Origin: Lates calcarifer
Lineage: Eukaryota > Chordata > Actinopteri > Centropomidae
DNA length: 64,000 bases
Direction: 5' to 3'
Assembly: GCF_001640805.2 (NCBI RefSeq)
Contig: NC_066843.1
Coordinates: forward strand, 1 to 64,000
Of this stretch, positions 23,356-35,084 are shown one piece after another. The translations under genes were made by a program, and so were the position numbers. The first letter of the stretch is position 1. Each line of letters begins with the position of its first letter. The notes beneath the pieces were generated by a model that was given only the letters and a program-made list of their open reading frames with translations, had not been told where the DNA came from and made no database searches.

Positions 23356-26300
23356 ATGGATGTTGCCGACAAGCTCGTAGATAAAATCTTCTCCTGGGTG
23401 AAACTACAGAGGAAATGTGCAGATAAGCTGAGGAAAGTGGCCTCTGAGCTGAAGGAAAAAAAGAAAAGCGCCAATGTCACTAAGATTGTTGGGAGCTCAG
23501 TGTCTGTAGGTGGTGCAGCTGCAGCAGCAGCAGCAGGTGCTTTAACCTTCTTTACAGGAGGGTTAGCAATACCAGTTCTAGCTGCAACAGGAGCAGTAGC
23601 ATCAGGGGTTGGTTTGGCGACCAGTGTGGGATCTGATATTGTAGATGTTGTCATATCAAACTGCGCCATAAATGACGCAAAGCAGATTTCAAAGGAGATT
23701 GAGCATCTTGAAAAGGAACTCCAGAAACTCATGGGGTCACTGAAAGAGGAACAACAGGCTGGTGATCATTCTGAGGATCATGTCATGGAGCGAATCCTGA
23801 GAGCAATGGCCAAACGCAACGGACTGAAATTACCTGATAATATCAGTTTGTACAAGATGATGTTTGGATCATCCAAAATGTTCTCTGGGGACAACTTGGC
23901 TCATCTGGGTTTGACCCTGCTTTTAAATTTTGTTCAAACTGCGGCAGTGAAAGGGCTGACAACCATAGTTGGATATTCAATAGGAAAGAAGCTGGCCGCC
24001 AATATGGGGAAAAAAGCAGCAAACAAGACAGCTGGACGTGTAAGTATGAAGGAAAGAAACAGGTCAGTGTCAGGTACAGCAGGAGGCGCTGTTTCCTGAC
24101 AGCATCCAACATCAGACTGAGACTTTCCAAGTCTTGTCATCAAAAGTGTTTGTTTCTTTTTCAGATTGCAGGAGGAGCAGTTGGACTTCTGTTCTCAGTT
24201 CCTGAGCTGATTATCCACTGTCAAAACGTGAACAACTGTGAGACAGAAATCAGTCAGAGTCTCAGAGAGAATGCTGACATCATACGGACCGCTGCTGAAG
24301 AGCTGGAAAAAGCACTTGATGAAATTCAGTGAGTCTGAAAACCAATGTTATTTACAGTGTTATGTTAGAAATAAAAAGACATCATCAAAGTTCAGTTTTC
24401 TGTTTGTATTCTGAGGTAAAGAGTATCTGTACTGGAAACTGATACTGGAACATCTCCTTGTTATAAGATGCATAACTGGAACAGATTGTATCAAACTGGT
24501 TAAAATGAAATGTCCATGATACTTGATGATATCGAGTATAATGTTTAAATAACATGAAAACTTTTCATGGTGTAAAAAGTGTCAACACATCCCAGGAAAG
24601 TTGTTCAAACTGCCTCTAAAACATAGTCTATGTTACTGTCCCCATTTTGCTGTCACATTATCAGGTTATGTATTTTCAACATCACATTATTTTAAAATGT
24701 TTTAAACCCCAAATTCTCCAGCAACCAGCAACAAACACCTCATGGCAACATCATCCATTTAGTCTGTTTTACATCCCCCATAATTTATAATTTTCTTGAA
24801 AGGAGAAATGGCTCTGGGCTCTTATGGGCTCGGGCAGCAGGGCTCCATCTGATTGGCCAAACATATTGACAAGTAGAGCATGAATGCATAGCACATGGAA
24901 ATATATCATGGTTCACACTGTCTTTTGCAATATACAAATTATGCATGTTAATATTGTATTGATGGTAAATTTTAGATGTATTGTGCAGACCTACCACCAA
25001 CCAGTCCTGTGACTTGTTTAGCCTGACAAACTAGAGCTAGCACCATGTTACACAGTAAACAGACATGAGGCTTTAGTTGAAAATCTCAATTACATTAGAT
25101 AAATCTCCCCTCAGAGTAAAATATGTTTGTTGGCTACCACTGATGTTGATGTTTCTCAAGTCACACTAACTGTACCTTCACTTTTATTCCCAGGAGGATG
25201 CTTGAAGAGATCTCTAAAAGACAACGCGAACAAGAAGAAAGAGAAAAGAGGAGACGACATCAAGAGAAAAAGGAACTGCTGTTAGGTTGCACAGTGGTTG
25301 TTTTCGTTGTCTTTCTGGCCTTCCTTGCTTTCCGTACCTTCCTCAGTGGAAACAGCAGCTTTGGCAAAGAAAGCAATCATGAGACCAATCCGTCGATAAA
25401 TGATAAAAGATCCAAGATCTTAGAGAGTGTCACAGAAAACAACCTGGACCTCTTTGGAACAACTGAAACATGGTTTCAAAGGGACACCACCAATGATGTC
25501 TTTGGAGAATCTGCACCAAAAAATGTCAAATATTATCGTCAGTCAAGAGACAGTGGAAGGGGAGAGGTGGTGGTTCAGTTTTCACAGGTGATTCGGGGCG
25601 AACAAATCCTTTTTGACATCGTTATGAGTTTAGATCATGTCCAGGACAAGAGCAGAAACCAGGAGACTTCAGATGAATCTCAAACAGATCAAACACAAGA
25701 GCATAAACAAGGAGATCAAACTGATCAAAGCAGAGGTGAACAAGAGAGAGAGAGAGACCAAAATGAAGAGAGTGGAGGTGAAGAACAGGAAGGTGATGAT
25801 CAGGAAGATGAACAGAGAGATGATGAGGATGAAGAGAGTGATCAGAGTGAAGAGAAGAGCGGTAACAACACCGTTACCAACAAAACCAATCATGACACCA
25901 ACCAAAGCCCTCGTGGAACAATAAACATGGGGTTGCTCAATGTCCGGTCAATAAATAAGAAAAAAATCAACATCTCACAGCTTTTGAAACAACTTAACAT
26001 GTCTGTCTTTTGCATAACAGAGACATGGACCAAAAAGGAAACTGCAGAGAAAGTCCTCAGAGAATCCTCAGCACAAAATCACAGTGTTTGTTCTGTGTCA
26101 AGGGAAGGTCGAGGGGGAGGGGCAGCGATTCAGTACCTTTTATCATGTAAGCATCAAAGTAATCACTCTGACTTCATTACGACCTTTCAATATGTTGCCA
26201 CAGTCCTGCAACATGATGCGTGGGACACATCTGTCCTGGTCATCAATGTGTACCACCCTCCGAAGGACAACTTGACCCGATTCAACACCTTCCTGAATGA

Positions 26301-26730
26301 GTTGCAGATGCTCTTGGATGTTTTTGAAAACTCGAACAACATCATCATAACTGGAGATTTCAATATCCACGTCAACAACGACAAAAAGACCTCTACTAAA
26401 CTCTTTAAAGAATTTTTGAAGAACAACACACTCCTTCAGCATGTAAAGGTGCCAACACACAAGGGAAATAACACTCTGGATCTGGTCATCACCAAAAATG
26501 TAGAAATCTTCTGTCTGAGTGTCATCAACTACAATATATCAGATCATTGCCTTATAAAGTTCAAGGCCAGACCAGAGTCTACAAATGACGAACAGGTAAA
26601 ACGATTCAAAAGGGAACATCACAGTGGCCCTGAAGGTCAAAACACAACAACAATTCAGACAACAAAACAAGAATTGAACAAACACAACAACTTTTCAGAT
26701 AATGGAAAGGGAGGGACAACACGTTTGTGA
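23356..26730 (+). CDS. Gene B: apolipoprotein-L-like domain fused to a LINE-type endonuclease domain (794 aa)
   Basis: Exons 23327(ATG 23356)-24039, 24165-24328 and 25194-26730; coding lengths sum to 2385, in frame throughout. Residues 1-282: ApoL-like amphipathic domain with a long Gly/Ala-rich hydrophobic hairpin (about 48-95) and a helical tail. The junction CA|G at residue 283 leads to a basic helix (SKRQREQEEREKRRRHQ), a membrane segment at about 310-330 (LLLGCTVVVFVVFLAFLAF), a degenerate endonuclease-like piece (356-412, TTETW…SGRGEVVVQF), an acidic Glu/Asp/Gln linker, then a full APE-type endonuclease domain (523-742) of the kind in non-LTR retrotransposons: LNVRSIN, CITETW, GRGGGAAI, VYHPP, TGDFNIH, NTLDLVIT, ISDHCLIKF. 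No reverse transcriptase follows. ApoL proteins act at membranes; the nuclease function is inferred from motifs. AATAAA at 27265. Splicing is predicted, not observed. Confidence 0.8.
25916..26575 (+). mobile_element. Domesticated non-LTR retrotransposon endonuclease domain within gene B
   Basis: The motif order N…E(TETW)…Y(YHPP)…D-N(GDFN)…D(LDLV)…D-H(SDH) is that of the LINE APE-type endonuclease (CR1/L2-like in feel). The frame is open with no stop or shift and is preceded in frame by about 240 host-like residues. No 5' UTR, RT or 3' tail of a LINE was found around it, so it is not a recent insertion of a whole element. Confidence 0.75.
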
Positions 26731-28010
26731 CTGGACAGAACATCAGTTAATTCAGAGTTTAACTCGACAGCAAAACAATCAATTGCAGTTGTGCTGTTGT
26801 GTTTTGTGAAATGTTGCTTTGTTTTGACCATTGAACCATTTTGACAATTTTAAATCATTTGAGTGACTACAAAGAATCCATGTCACTTGTTAAATGATGT
26901 GGTTTGTTTTTCATGGTGAGAAAGAAATCAGGACTATCATATTTTTAATCTTGTTATCCTGTAAAATGTTTAAGAGTTTTGTTCTTTAGTGCCATCTAGT
27001 GGCCGTAGTTATTATTATGGAAACAAAGTAGATGATGTATAATGATTTCAATATAATGAACGACAGCTGAAAACAGATGCAACAGGATCCAAGCACACTG
27101 ACAGAGTCTTCACCAAACTCGAAATCTCAAAATCATTTGTGTTTATTGTTTATTTACCAGGAACAAATCACCATAAATCAACAGATAAAGGCCAAATATT
27201 AGTGAAGGGGGACAATAATTGTGTCTGGGTACATTTTTTTTCCTTCTTCTTTTGTTCACCTTTCAATAAAATATTCTGGTTACACAAACTGGTTCATTTG
27301 CATTCATTTCTGAAGATACTCTAACTTCTGTGCTTATATCCCTGAAACTCTTATATACAGTTTCTAAGACTGGTTGTTTATGGGAATAGTGTTTAAGATA
27401 ATACACGATGTTGTCATGTAGTTATAGATGACATGAAGTAAAGGACACAGGACATTTGGAGAAAGGTGAGAAAACACCTGACATTCTCTAAATGAACTGA
27501 AACAGATGGTTATTTGTATGACCTCCTGTTCATCAGGCTGCTGCTTCATCTGTTTATTTTATCTGTAAAACACAGAGGGCCAAACTTCACAGCAGTCAAA
27601 TCCAAACAGAATAACAAGCGAAGGAATGATTAAACTGTGGAGCCACAGGTTTGAGAATCCTCAGCTCTGTTCAGTTTATCCAGAACAACTGTCTGAACAT
27701 CACTATTCAGTCATACAGTGCTGTAAAATGAAATGTAGGCAGCAGTGTTAGAGACAGAACAGCAGCGACCATCCAAAACACCCTGACCTCAGCCACAGAG
27801 GATCAGGACTTAGACCCAGTCCTGGTCAGATCCCAGAAACACTTCTGGTCTGCTGTTTGTTTTTCAGGCAGGTCTGAATGTGTGTGTGTGTGTGTGTGTG
27901 TCAGAGTCAACACAATCCACTGACAACACAAAGCTGCTTTCACTCCCACAATCTGCATGTGTCACTAAATCTGTCATCATTTATCTTATTATGTATTTAA
28001 CTTCACTGCT
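26731..28010. other. Gene B 3' flank and spacer
   Basis: Likely 3' UTR to AATAAA at 27265-27270, then AT-rich spacer with a (TG)n run at about 27878-27901. No gene recognised. Confidence 0.5.
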
Positions 28011-28021
28011 GATAACAGTTC

Positions 28022-28208
28022 ATGTTCAGCAGAGAACAGATAGAGAATCTGATCCTGTTCAGGAATCAGGACTCTGCTCTGCAGCTGCATCTTTACAAGA
28101 AGTCACATGACTTAGAGAAACTGAGCTGCAGGAAAAACTCCAGTGAAGAAGAAAGTCTCCTTCAGTCAGGAGGCTGCAGACTCTCTCCAAACAGCTCTGA
28201 GGAACAAG
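28022..28208 (+). other. Exon-like block, copy 2 (LYKKSHDLEKL… segment)
   Basis: Duplicate of 22804-22983. Here the frame is open from an ATG at 28022 (MFSREQIENLILFRNQDS) through the same LYKKSHDLEKLSCRKNSS peptide to a donor at GAACAA|GTAAGA. Copy 1 has an extra A in 'cagataagag' that breaks this longer frame. No family recognised; in this copy about 1.5 kb separates it from the ApoL exon. Confidence 0.4.
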
Positions 28209-28769
28209 TAAGATACTTCTTTTTCTTCTTCTGCTGCTGCTGCAGATCTTCATGGAATTATCTTCTGTTTTATAAAAAGCTTGATTCATTAGTTTCTGCT
28301 CACAAAGTGGAAACAGGTCTCTGAACACACTCCTGTTTATTTAATGCTCATGAGTTCTGGATGACTCTGTTGGTTTTAAACACCTTTTGTCTGGGACACT
28401 GTAAATATTTGTTTTGATAAATATATGAAATACTGTTGGTTTCTACAGAAAACTTTGACCTAAACTGCACCGCTGAGGTTTTAATGACTCTTTGTCGTCA
28501 GGCTTTAAACTACACTGCAAAAGATATTTTGTCTGTTTAATCAGTCACAGAAAGTTTAACGTGCTGCAGCTCGTCACTCTGTGATAACTTATATAACAGA
28601 GTCTGTGTTATGTAACCCTCACTGTATACATGGTTCCATGGTCTAGATGGTTCCTATACTTTACTGTCATTTAACCTTCAGACTGTACTGCTCTGTTGGT
28701 TTATATTTGTGTACTGCTAGACTTTTTTTTTTGCTCCAATTATTATTATTCCTGTAGCACAACAGTCGT

Positions 28770-29110
28770 CTTTTTGAACTAAATGTGCTCAGTAACTCAC
28801 AAAACTTTGCACACATGTCAGGCCTGGTGAAAATTCACATATTTTAATAGCTTTATAGCGCCCCCTGGAAAGTTTCAAACCCCTTTTGCCATTGGGCTTA
28901 GTTTGTCCTAGGTGGACGAAATTCAAACCACAGATGAAACATGCTAAGATTTACAAAAAGTCTATTGACATCATGGCCTCAAACCAACACTTTGATTTTA
29001 ATTTGAACATTTTGGTCATATTTGGCCATTCAGACATGTTGTATTTGATCAAACTCCTTAAACCCCTCTTAGGGTTTATCTGTGCAGGTGGCTGCCTTTG
29101 TCCATGATAG
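28770..29110 (+). repeat. Interspersed fish-type repeat
   Basis: Contains 'aactttgcacacatgtcagg' and 'tagcgccccctggaaagttt', a combination I recall from abundant teleost repeats. It lies in the stretch present upstream of gene C but absent upstream of gene B. Confidence 0.55.
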
Positions 29111-29324
29111 GAATAAGGCTTTAATTTCATATTTCTAACTGTTTCCTCCTTGTGCTGCTCTCAGTGAGGTGGGGTCATTTCCTCTGTTATTTCCTGTCTG
29201 ACTTGAACTTGAAGTGACTCTACAGAGGGAACTCTGTCAGTTTTAACCCAGACACAGTTTTAGATCTCAGTGGTTTCTCATTCCATTTCTTTTTTACTAT
29301 CAGCAGCAGTGGCCTGATCTGAAA

Positions 29325-29412
29325 CAGCCAATAGAAAAAGTCCTCTGTTGTAAAAAGAATTAAACCTCGGTGTTGACGCAGACCAGAGCCTTTTCTCTAC
29401 TCTTCAAAGCAG
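29325..29412 (+). promoter_or_regulatory. Gene C promoter and 5' untranslated exon
   Basis: CCAAT block 'cagccaatagaaaaa' at 29325-29339 is identical to that of gene A, followed by an AT-rich box and a short exon ending AAAGCAG|GTAAGA at 29412. The next acceptor is at 29700. A perfect ISRE is not present here, only TTTC-rich sequence at 29268-29292. Confidence 0.45.
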
Positions 29413-29729
29413 GTAAGACGTCAAATGGACATTTTCATTTAATGATCTCATCACCAGGAAACTATTTCTTTTTTCATTGTTTCTAAAAAAAGTTTTACTT
29501 TGTTATAACACAAATAATATTTTAGAGTCAGTTTCATCAGTGATGGTGGTCGAGGTTTTCACATCTGTCTCATCAGTTTTCCTGTCTTTTTTAAAATAAT
29601 CGTTAGCTTAGAAAACTTAGACAGTCCAGCAGCAGTTTAAATAAAGACCACATTATTAGCTACATGCAGACATTTAAATGTTTATCTGCCTCTCTTGTAG
29701 ACCTGCTGACCTCTCAGTGTCATCTCACC

Positions 29730-32687
29730 ATGGATGTTGCCGACAAACTCGTAGATAAAATCTTCTCCTGGGTGAAACTACAGAGAGAATGTGCAGATAA
29801 GCTGAAGAAACTGGCCACTGAGCTGGAGGAGAGAAAGAGGAATGTTAATGGCACTAAGATTGTTGGGAGCACAGTGTCTGTAGGTGGTGCAGCTGCACTG
29901 ACAGCAGCAGGTGCTTTAGCCTTCTTTACAGGAGGGTTAGCCATACCAGTTCTAGCTGCAACAGGAGCAGTAGCATCAGGGGTTGGTTTGGTGACCAGTG
30001 TGGGATCTGATATTGCAGATGTTGTCATATCAAACTGCGCCATAAATGACGCAAAGCAGATTTCAAAGGAGATTGAGGATCTTGAAAAGGAACTCCAGAA
30101 GCTCACAGGGTCACTGAAAGAGGAACAACAGGCTGGTGATCATTCTGAAGATCATGTCATGGAGCGAATCCTGAGAGCAATGGCCAAACGCAATGGACTG
30201 AAATTACCTGATAATATCAGTTTGTACAAGATGATGTTTGGATCGTCCATAATGTTCTCTGGGGACAACTTGGCTCATCTGGGTTTGACCCTGCTTTTAA
30301 ATTTTGTTAAAAATGCAGCAGTCAAAGAGGCGTCAACCCTGGTTGGATATTTAATAGCAAAGAAGCTGGCCACTAATATAGGAGAAAAAGCAGCAAAGAA
30401 GGCAGCTGGACGAGTGAGTATGAACAAAAGAAACAGGTCAGTGCCAGGCTCAGCAGGAGGCGCTGTTTTCTGCCTCATGAGTGTCTCAGAGGTCACAGTG
30501 AGATAAACTGAAGGTCTCCTGTGGTCTGTAGGTCTCAGGGGTTGGAGTCAAACTCATGAGTCACAGACTGAAGCAGGAAACAGCCCTCATCCAAGAACTG
30601 AGTCCTGCTAATCTCTGACTTTCCAAGTCTTGTCAATAATCAAAGTGTGCGACTCTTTTTCAGATTGCAGGAGGAGCAGTTGCACTTGCGTTTTCAGTTC
30701 GTGAGCTGATTAACAACTGTGAAGACCTGAACAAATGTGAGACAGAAATCAGTCAGAGTCTCAGAGAGAATGCTAGCGACATACGGACTGCTGCTGAAGA
30801 GCTGGAAAAAGCACTTGATGAAATTCAGTGAGTGTGAAAATCAACATTATTTTCAGTGTAATGCTAGAAATAAAAATACATCAAAGGTTCACTAGAGGTA
30901 TACAAGGTGTGATCAGAAAGTTCAGAGACTGCGCAATTAAAAACTGTGCCTGATTTAAATTTGGCCGCCTTCACGTTTTGAGTAGTCACCTTGTGAAGTG
31001 ATAAACTACTGCCAGCCCCCCTATGTATGTTGAGCGCCATCTGCAACTCCTTTCCTTCACTGTGTCAAAACAGTGACAGATCAGCTTAGATTTCATTTTG
31101 AGGAGGAGGAAGAAGTTGCAGGGAGCCAAATCCAGAGAGTAGCAGTAAGGTGAGGAATGACTGTGTTGGTGCTGCCAAAAAACCCTGCGTAAAAATGTTC
31201 TGTGAGTGGACTATTGTCATGATGGATCACCAAGGTGATCACCCCGAATGTTAGATGCCTCAGAAACATATAGTCAAAGTCAGCATTGACAGTCTGACCC
31301 TGGGGGACGAATTCATGGAGTACAACCCCACAAATGCTGAAAAAAATCAGCTGCAGCTCTTCCACTGTGAAGTCTCACGTTTGGTCTCTGGGTTTACTAG
31401 CTTTACACTCGCCTCTCATCACCGGTGATGATCTTTAACTTGAAGGTTGGGTCCGAGGCCTGTTGACGGAGATCCTCAAAGACCTCAACACAGTGCTGTT
31501 CCCCCCCCCCCCCCCCCATACAGGAGCCTGGCACACGTCGTAAATGTGCACCTGCAAAGTTATTGCTCACATCTGTTCCATGTGCATTACTGTGCTGTAC
31601 ATTAGTTTATATTCTTAGAACATTTTGATTGCACCTTTTATTCAAGGTCTTCTGTCCATATTCTGATGTAAAGATTATCTGAACTGGAGAGTGATACTGG
31701 AAACCTCATTGTTATAGGATTTATAACTGGTACAGATTGTGTTAAACTGGTCAAAATGATATGTCTAAATTACTTCTTTTTTTCAGATGTATGGTTCAGA
31801 AGTTAGCCAGGATCAAACGCTGCATTGAAAACACCCAGGGGAGACCATATGAAAGGAGAGAACTAATAGAGTTTGCAATAGAAAAGTGTCAGGATGAAGC
31901 TACTCGACAATGGCTGAGACTGAACTCAGAGTGTGCAGCTTTCCTCCATCTGGTGGACATGTTTAATTTAGTGAAACAACACATTGAAGAGGAACAGCAG
32001 AAGGACCACAGCAACAACATTGACATCACCTTTGTGGCTCATGGATCGATCACAGAACACATGATCCCAGCCAGCTGTCTGCTGCCTCTGGCCACCATCA
32101 AAGACGTGGTCCTGTATTCTCCCTGGAACTGCACCATCACTGCTAATGCAGCGTATGGTGTTGCTACAGGACGCATACAACCTCATCACAGAGTTTTTTA
32201 CTGTGGGAAAACAAACCTCTGTCATGTTACTCATCAAGGACATCATCCAACGAGACTGCCCTACTACTGGAACCAAATGAGAAGAGCTGGAGCTCAATTC
32301 ATTCCCAACATCATGGTCAGTCCTGTCAAACCACCATCTGACGAGGCATGGAATGCCTTTCTGCTTCTCACAGATGCATTTGGTCAACCAGGAAGAAACC
32401 ACATCGTCATCCCATTTACGTTCCCAGGAGCATCTGCTTCTTCAGTAAAGGTCCCGTTTGTTGCTGTCACCTTGGCCCTGTCTCTGGCACTCTGGCTCTC
32501 CAGGTTTCAAGCCACCATCCATCTCGCTGCCTGTCTGGGTAAAACATCGGAGGGTACAATGATTCCTGAGGATTACCTGAAGGAGCAGTATGCCTGCACC
32601 ATCAACTACACAGCGATGACAACAGCAGACATGTTGGTTGACAGAAACACTGAGCTGTACAGGGTCATGAGAGCTGTGTTTGGTTAG
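29730..32687 (+). CDS. Gene C: apolipoprotein-L-like domain fused to uncharacterised HG…NC domain (582 aa)
   Basis: Exons 29701(ATG 29730)-30413, 30664-30827 and 31787-32687; coding lengths 684+164+901 sum to 1749 and stay in frame. The first two exons are close copies of gene B's (same lengths, same MDVADKLVDKIFSWVKLQ start, same hydrophobic hairpin, same ELEKALDEIQ end). The last exon is homologous to gene A's: KCQDEATRQWLRLNS, IDITFVAHGSI, MIPASCLLPL, DVVLYSPWNC, NIMVSP, GRNHIVIPF, HLAACL. ApoL domains are membrane-active; the C-terminal domain is unnamed as far as I can tell. The intron at 30828-31786 carries a degraded antisense mariner. AATAAA at 33467. Splicing inferred from matching phase 2 junctions in A, B and C. 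Confidence 0.82.
30895..31560 (-). mobile_element. Degraded mariner-type transposon in a gene C intron
   Basis: The minus-strand translation of 31093-31365 contains GVVLHEFVPQGQTVNADF and then HHDNSPLTEHF, matching the mariner transposase region around the catalytic Asp (HHDN). The edge 'aaggtgtgatcagaaagttc' near 30903 resembles a mariner terminal repeat. The frame is short and broken; a (C)17 run sits at 31500-31517. Confidence 0.75.
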
Positions 32688-33480
32688 ACATGTCAGTTTA
32701 GGCGAAACGTTACAAGTTCAGTATCAAACTTCATTCCTTCATTCTCTCCAGCTGTCTCCAGCTGTGGAAAGCAGTGCCAATATTTCGCCTCTGTTTCTAT
32801 CACTTATCTTCTCTTGATGTTAGCATGCTAACCAGCTAGCCCAGTCACTTTCAGATAGCAACTCACTGAAACGTCCAGACCTGCCCTGTAGCTGGCTGGG
32901 TTACTGGTTTACTGACTAATGTTAGCTAATGCAGACTCCTCAAAGTGATATAAAGATGCACATGTTGTATCCTGGAAATATCCCTGATATTATTATATAC
33001 AGCACAATTTATCAGACTGGTTGTTTTATGAAAAACAATGTTTAAAGTAATAAATGCTGTAGTTGTGTAGGCAAAGATAAAAATGATGAAATTATAAACC
33101 ACTTATTCAATTGTACAAATCAAATCTACAAATATTGAGTAGTATTTTATGTGTGCTCTTTAATTTCTTTAATTTTATTTTGGATTCTGTTCACACTGAG
33201 CTTTTTATTGTGGTAATTTCTTTACTTAGCTTCAGTTTACTATCAAACTTTCAGCCACATAAACAGAGCAGTAATGAAAAGAATCCCAGATTCATTGAGT
33301 AGCTCAACTTCCTCCTGAGTGTCATCTGCTGCTCAAACACCAGATGGCAGCAGAGTTCAGTCGGATTCAACCACAGACCATCACAAAGGTCAAACTGAAC
33401 ATAAATCAATTCACTAAATGTATGAAATGTATGTGTAATTTATGATGATTTATGATATTTAATCACAATAAAAATGTTAA
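32688..33480. other. Gene C 3' untranslated region and flank
   Basis: Contains a repeat fragment (32725-32900) and ends near AATAAA at 33467-33472, a plausible polyadenylation signal for gene C. Confidence 0.55.
32725..32900 (-). mobile_element. Fragment of the 46.9-kb TIR-element family
   Basis: On the minus strand it reads 'ggctagctggttagcatgct' and then 'ggaatgaagtttga', the same order as 47112-47241 inside the element at 46854-47305. Confidence 0.55.
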
Positions 33481-33812
33481 ACTTGAACTGTGTTTGTGTC
33501 ATTGGAGCAGATTTATATGAGACAATAAGTCAGAGATAAAATTAAAAAAAACTACTATTACTCCAAAAAAGTTCAATAATTATATTAATAATTATTTTTT
33601 CTCTTCTTTCACATCCATTCACAACAAAATGGTTACAAAGAGCATGAATAAAAATTTCCCTTTTCATTATCACTGTCAATGAATCTATAGAAGAGGAGAA
33701 TTACCACATTTCCCATGATCCTTTGCTATTAAGATAATATAAGTGCCACACTGGGGAAATTGACACTAGTACAATTTACACTAGTATTTGTAGTAACATA
33801 CTGCATCTAATA

Positions 33813-33813
<1 letters not shown>

Positions 33814-33880
<67 letters not shown>
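33814..33880. repeat. (TG)n(TA)n compound microsatellite
   Basis: TG dinucleotides to about 33848, then TA dinucleotides to about 33879. Confidence 0.92.
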
Positions 33881-33882
<2 letters not shown>

Positions 33883-34560
33883 GGACAAAGCAACAGTTTC
33901 TTTTCTGTGTTCTCAGTTGTCGTCATAGGATGTGGTGGCAACATGAACACTTCCTGAAACAAGATGCAGCAGCAGAGCAGACGGTCTCAGACTGACTCAG
34001 TTAAAACGGTACAAACGGCTTTTTCTCTCATTTCTGACTGAAACTAAACTACAATAAAAATTCATAATGTTTTATCATGCTGTTAAATGTTAGTTTACAT
34101 CTGTAACATCTGTCAGCACAGCAGGAAACATTTACTGCAGCTTAGTCCATCACTTAATGTGTCTTTGTCTTACAGTTTTGTTGCTGTTTAGTTTGTTTTT
34201 ATGTGTAACATCGACCTGCTCAGGGAGTGAAGTTTGGCTAAACCCTACACATTTACACAATATTCATATTAATTAGCTTGATCAGTCTCTGATAAACGAA
34301 TGAAATATAGATAAAAGTTATAAAAGTGAAGCCTAGATTCAATCTCCAGAAGTAAAAAGATGGAAAGTTAGGCAATAAACCAACTACACACAACCGCCTA
34401 TACTGCAGAAAAATCTAAAATAAAATCAGTCAGCTGCCAAACATCATTCACACAGTATATCCTTTAACCTGATGTCTACACATCTAAACCTACAGGTACT
34501 GCTGTGATGGGTTAAATCCTTGGAGCCAGAGATTTATCCTGATTTCGGGAGGGAGAAACG

Positions 34561-35029
34561 ATGGCGACAGCGATTGTGTTGCTGGAAACTTTGGAGGATT
34601 TAGGAGATAGAGAGCTAAAAAATTTCAAGTGGTACCTGCAGCAGGCTGAGTTCCTGAAAGACCTCCCATCAATCCCAAAGAGCCAGCTGGAGAAGGCAGA
34701 CAGGCCAGACACAGTGGATCTGATGGTCCAGACCTACAGACATCAGTGTGTGGAGGTGGCCAAGAGGATTTTAAAGAGGATAAGGAGGAACGACCTGGTG
34801 GAGAGCTTATCAAACACTGGCTCAGGACCTGAAGGTCAGTCACAGTGAAACACAACAGTCACAGCAATCTGAGGAAGTCACAACTCAACAACTGCTTCTA
34901 TCCTGTTTCTGTCTGCAGGTGGATCAGCTGCTGCAACATGTGGAGCAGGTGAAGGGTCCAGGACACTTCAGTAATATGGGCAACCACATCCAGACCACAC
35001 TGAACAACTGCTCAACAAAATATTACACA

Positions 35030-35084
<55 letters not shown>

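Noticed and set aside
25669..25905. Hydrophobic minus-strand frame (Ile/Leu/Phe-rich)
   Set aside because: Antisense of the acidic linker of gene B.
25916..26575. Reading the endonuclease as an ordinary dead LINE copy
   Set aside because: It is open, in frame with host-like sequence on the 5' side, spliced in the shared phase, and lacks any reverse transcriptase or LINE tail nearby.
28886..29107. 73-residue plus-strand frame
   Set aside because: Lies inside an interspersed repeat.
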